A stretch of DNA of 64,000 nt from Novosphingobium sp049354825 (GTDB lineage Bacteria > Pseudomonadota > Alphaproteobacteria > Sphingomonadales > Sphingomonadaceae): contig NZ_CP186480.1 in assembly GCF_049354825.1 (NCBI RefSeq), positions 2,418,001 to 2,482,000 of the forward strand, given 5' to 3'. How positions within the stretch are numbered: the stretch's first letter is position 1; the number at the start of each line of letters is the position of its first letter. Of this stretch, positions 63,852 to 64,000 are shown piece by piece. The position numbers and the translations under genes are program-made. The notes beneath the pieces were generated by a model, which had not been told where the DNA came from, made no database searches, and was given only the letters and a program-made list of their open reading frames with translations.

Positions 63852-64000
63852 GCGCGCCTCCCTCTAACGGCGGCGCGGCCCCGCTCGCCCGCCTCGCCCG
63901 CAGCGATCAGGCCGCGAAGGATGCCCTCGCGGATGCCCCGATCGGCAATGCCAAGCCGCTCCGCCGGCCACAGCGCGAAGATCGTGTCGAGGATGGCGCA
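63848..64000 (-). CDS. Ppx/GppA-type phosphatase, C-terminal end (cut by window edge)
   Basis: Fifty codons plus the stop, reading CAILDTIFALWPAERLGIADRGIREGILRGLIAAG, which matches the C-terminus of exopolyphosphatase/guanosine pentaphosphatase proteins. The stop overlaps the rlmE start (ATGA). Only the tail is present, so the type (Ppx or GppA) is open. Confidence 0.75.
   Translation of the reverse strand, partial: CAILDTIFALWPAERLGIADRGIREGILRGLIAAGEAGERGRAAVRGRRA

Overview
The window is a 64 kb piece of a high-GC chromosome from an alphaproteobacterium, most likely a sphingomonad (Sphingomonadales, Novosphingobium-like). Grounds are the 16S rRNA sequence style, an rrn operon ordered 16S-tRNA-Ile-tRNA-Ala-23S-5S-tRNA-fMet, the cell-division ATPase MipZ, a TonB-ExbB-ExbD-ExbD cluster, a membrane-anchored cytochrome c, and TTGAC-17 bp-TATATG promoters. 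The genus was not tested. No phage, insertion sequence, integrase or CRISPR array was seen; this is mostly core chromosome.

Layout. 1-9.2 kb: the end of a PilZ gene, then rpoC and rpoB on the minus strand with a clear promoter and a leader hairpin. 9.3-10.3 kb: an AT-rich palindromic control region and a three-gene unit (secreted microprotein, four-helix DUF2975 membrane protein, small Cro-like regulator). 10.3-12.5 kb: an OmpA-like lipoprotein and a CNNM/CBS transporter-like protein. 12.5-19.0 kb: a tightly overlapping minus-strand operon purK-folA-ribF-ileS-lspA-DUF3035 lipoprotein. 19.0-25.9 kb: methyltransferase, purE, gpmA, tRNA-Thr, DUF5996 protein, GNAT, threonine-aldolase-like enzyme, EamA exporter and an NAD-dependent epimerase-like protein, with two orphan small proteins. 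25.9-32.4 kb: pepN-pgeF, then petABC (cytochrome bc1 complex) and tRNA-Gly(TCC). 32.4-36.8 kb: panC, then mipZ, a membrane J-domain protein, a phosphohexomutase and a HAD phosphatase joined by overlapping stops and starts. 36.8-43.0 kb: BON-domain protein, Lhr-type helicase and the Ton energy-coupling cluster. 43.3-47.5 kb: a secreted hypothetical protein, hom, hslV and hslU. 47.5-51.8 kb: POT peptide transporter, ATM1-like ABC exporter and a single-chain aspartic protease with two DTG motifs. 51.8-57.9 kb: the rrn operon with promoter, processing stems and flanking tRNAs. 57.9-64 kb: dps, pgl, NUDIX, dinB, Bcr/CflA-type exporter, a diheme cytochrome c made by internal duplication, rlmE and the end of a ppx/gppA-like gene.

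The genes work mainly in housekeeping: transcription (rpoBC), translation (rrn, tRNAs, ileS, rlmE), nucleotide, folate and flavin supply (purE, purK, folA, ribF), respiration (petABC, cytochrome c), envelope and energy coupling (lspA, Ton system) and protein quality control (hslVU, pepN). The best candidate for an undescribed system is the microprotein/DUF2975/regulator unit at 9.28-10.27 kb. Next come the MipZ-linked membrane J protein, the two-DTG protease, low-GC islands inside ileS and the phosphohexomutase gene, and competing rRNA-processing stems in the rrn operon. All function calls rest on reading motifs in the translated sequence; no database search was run.
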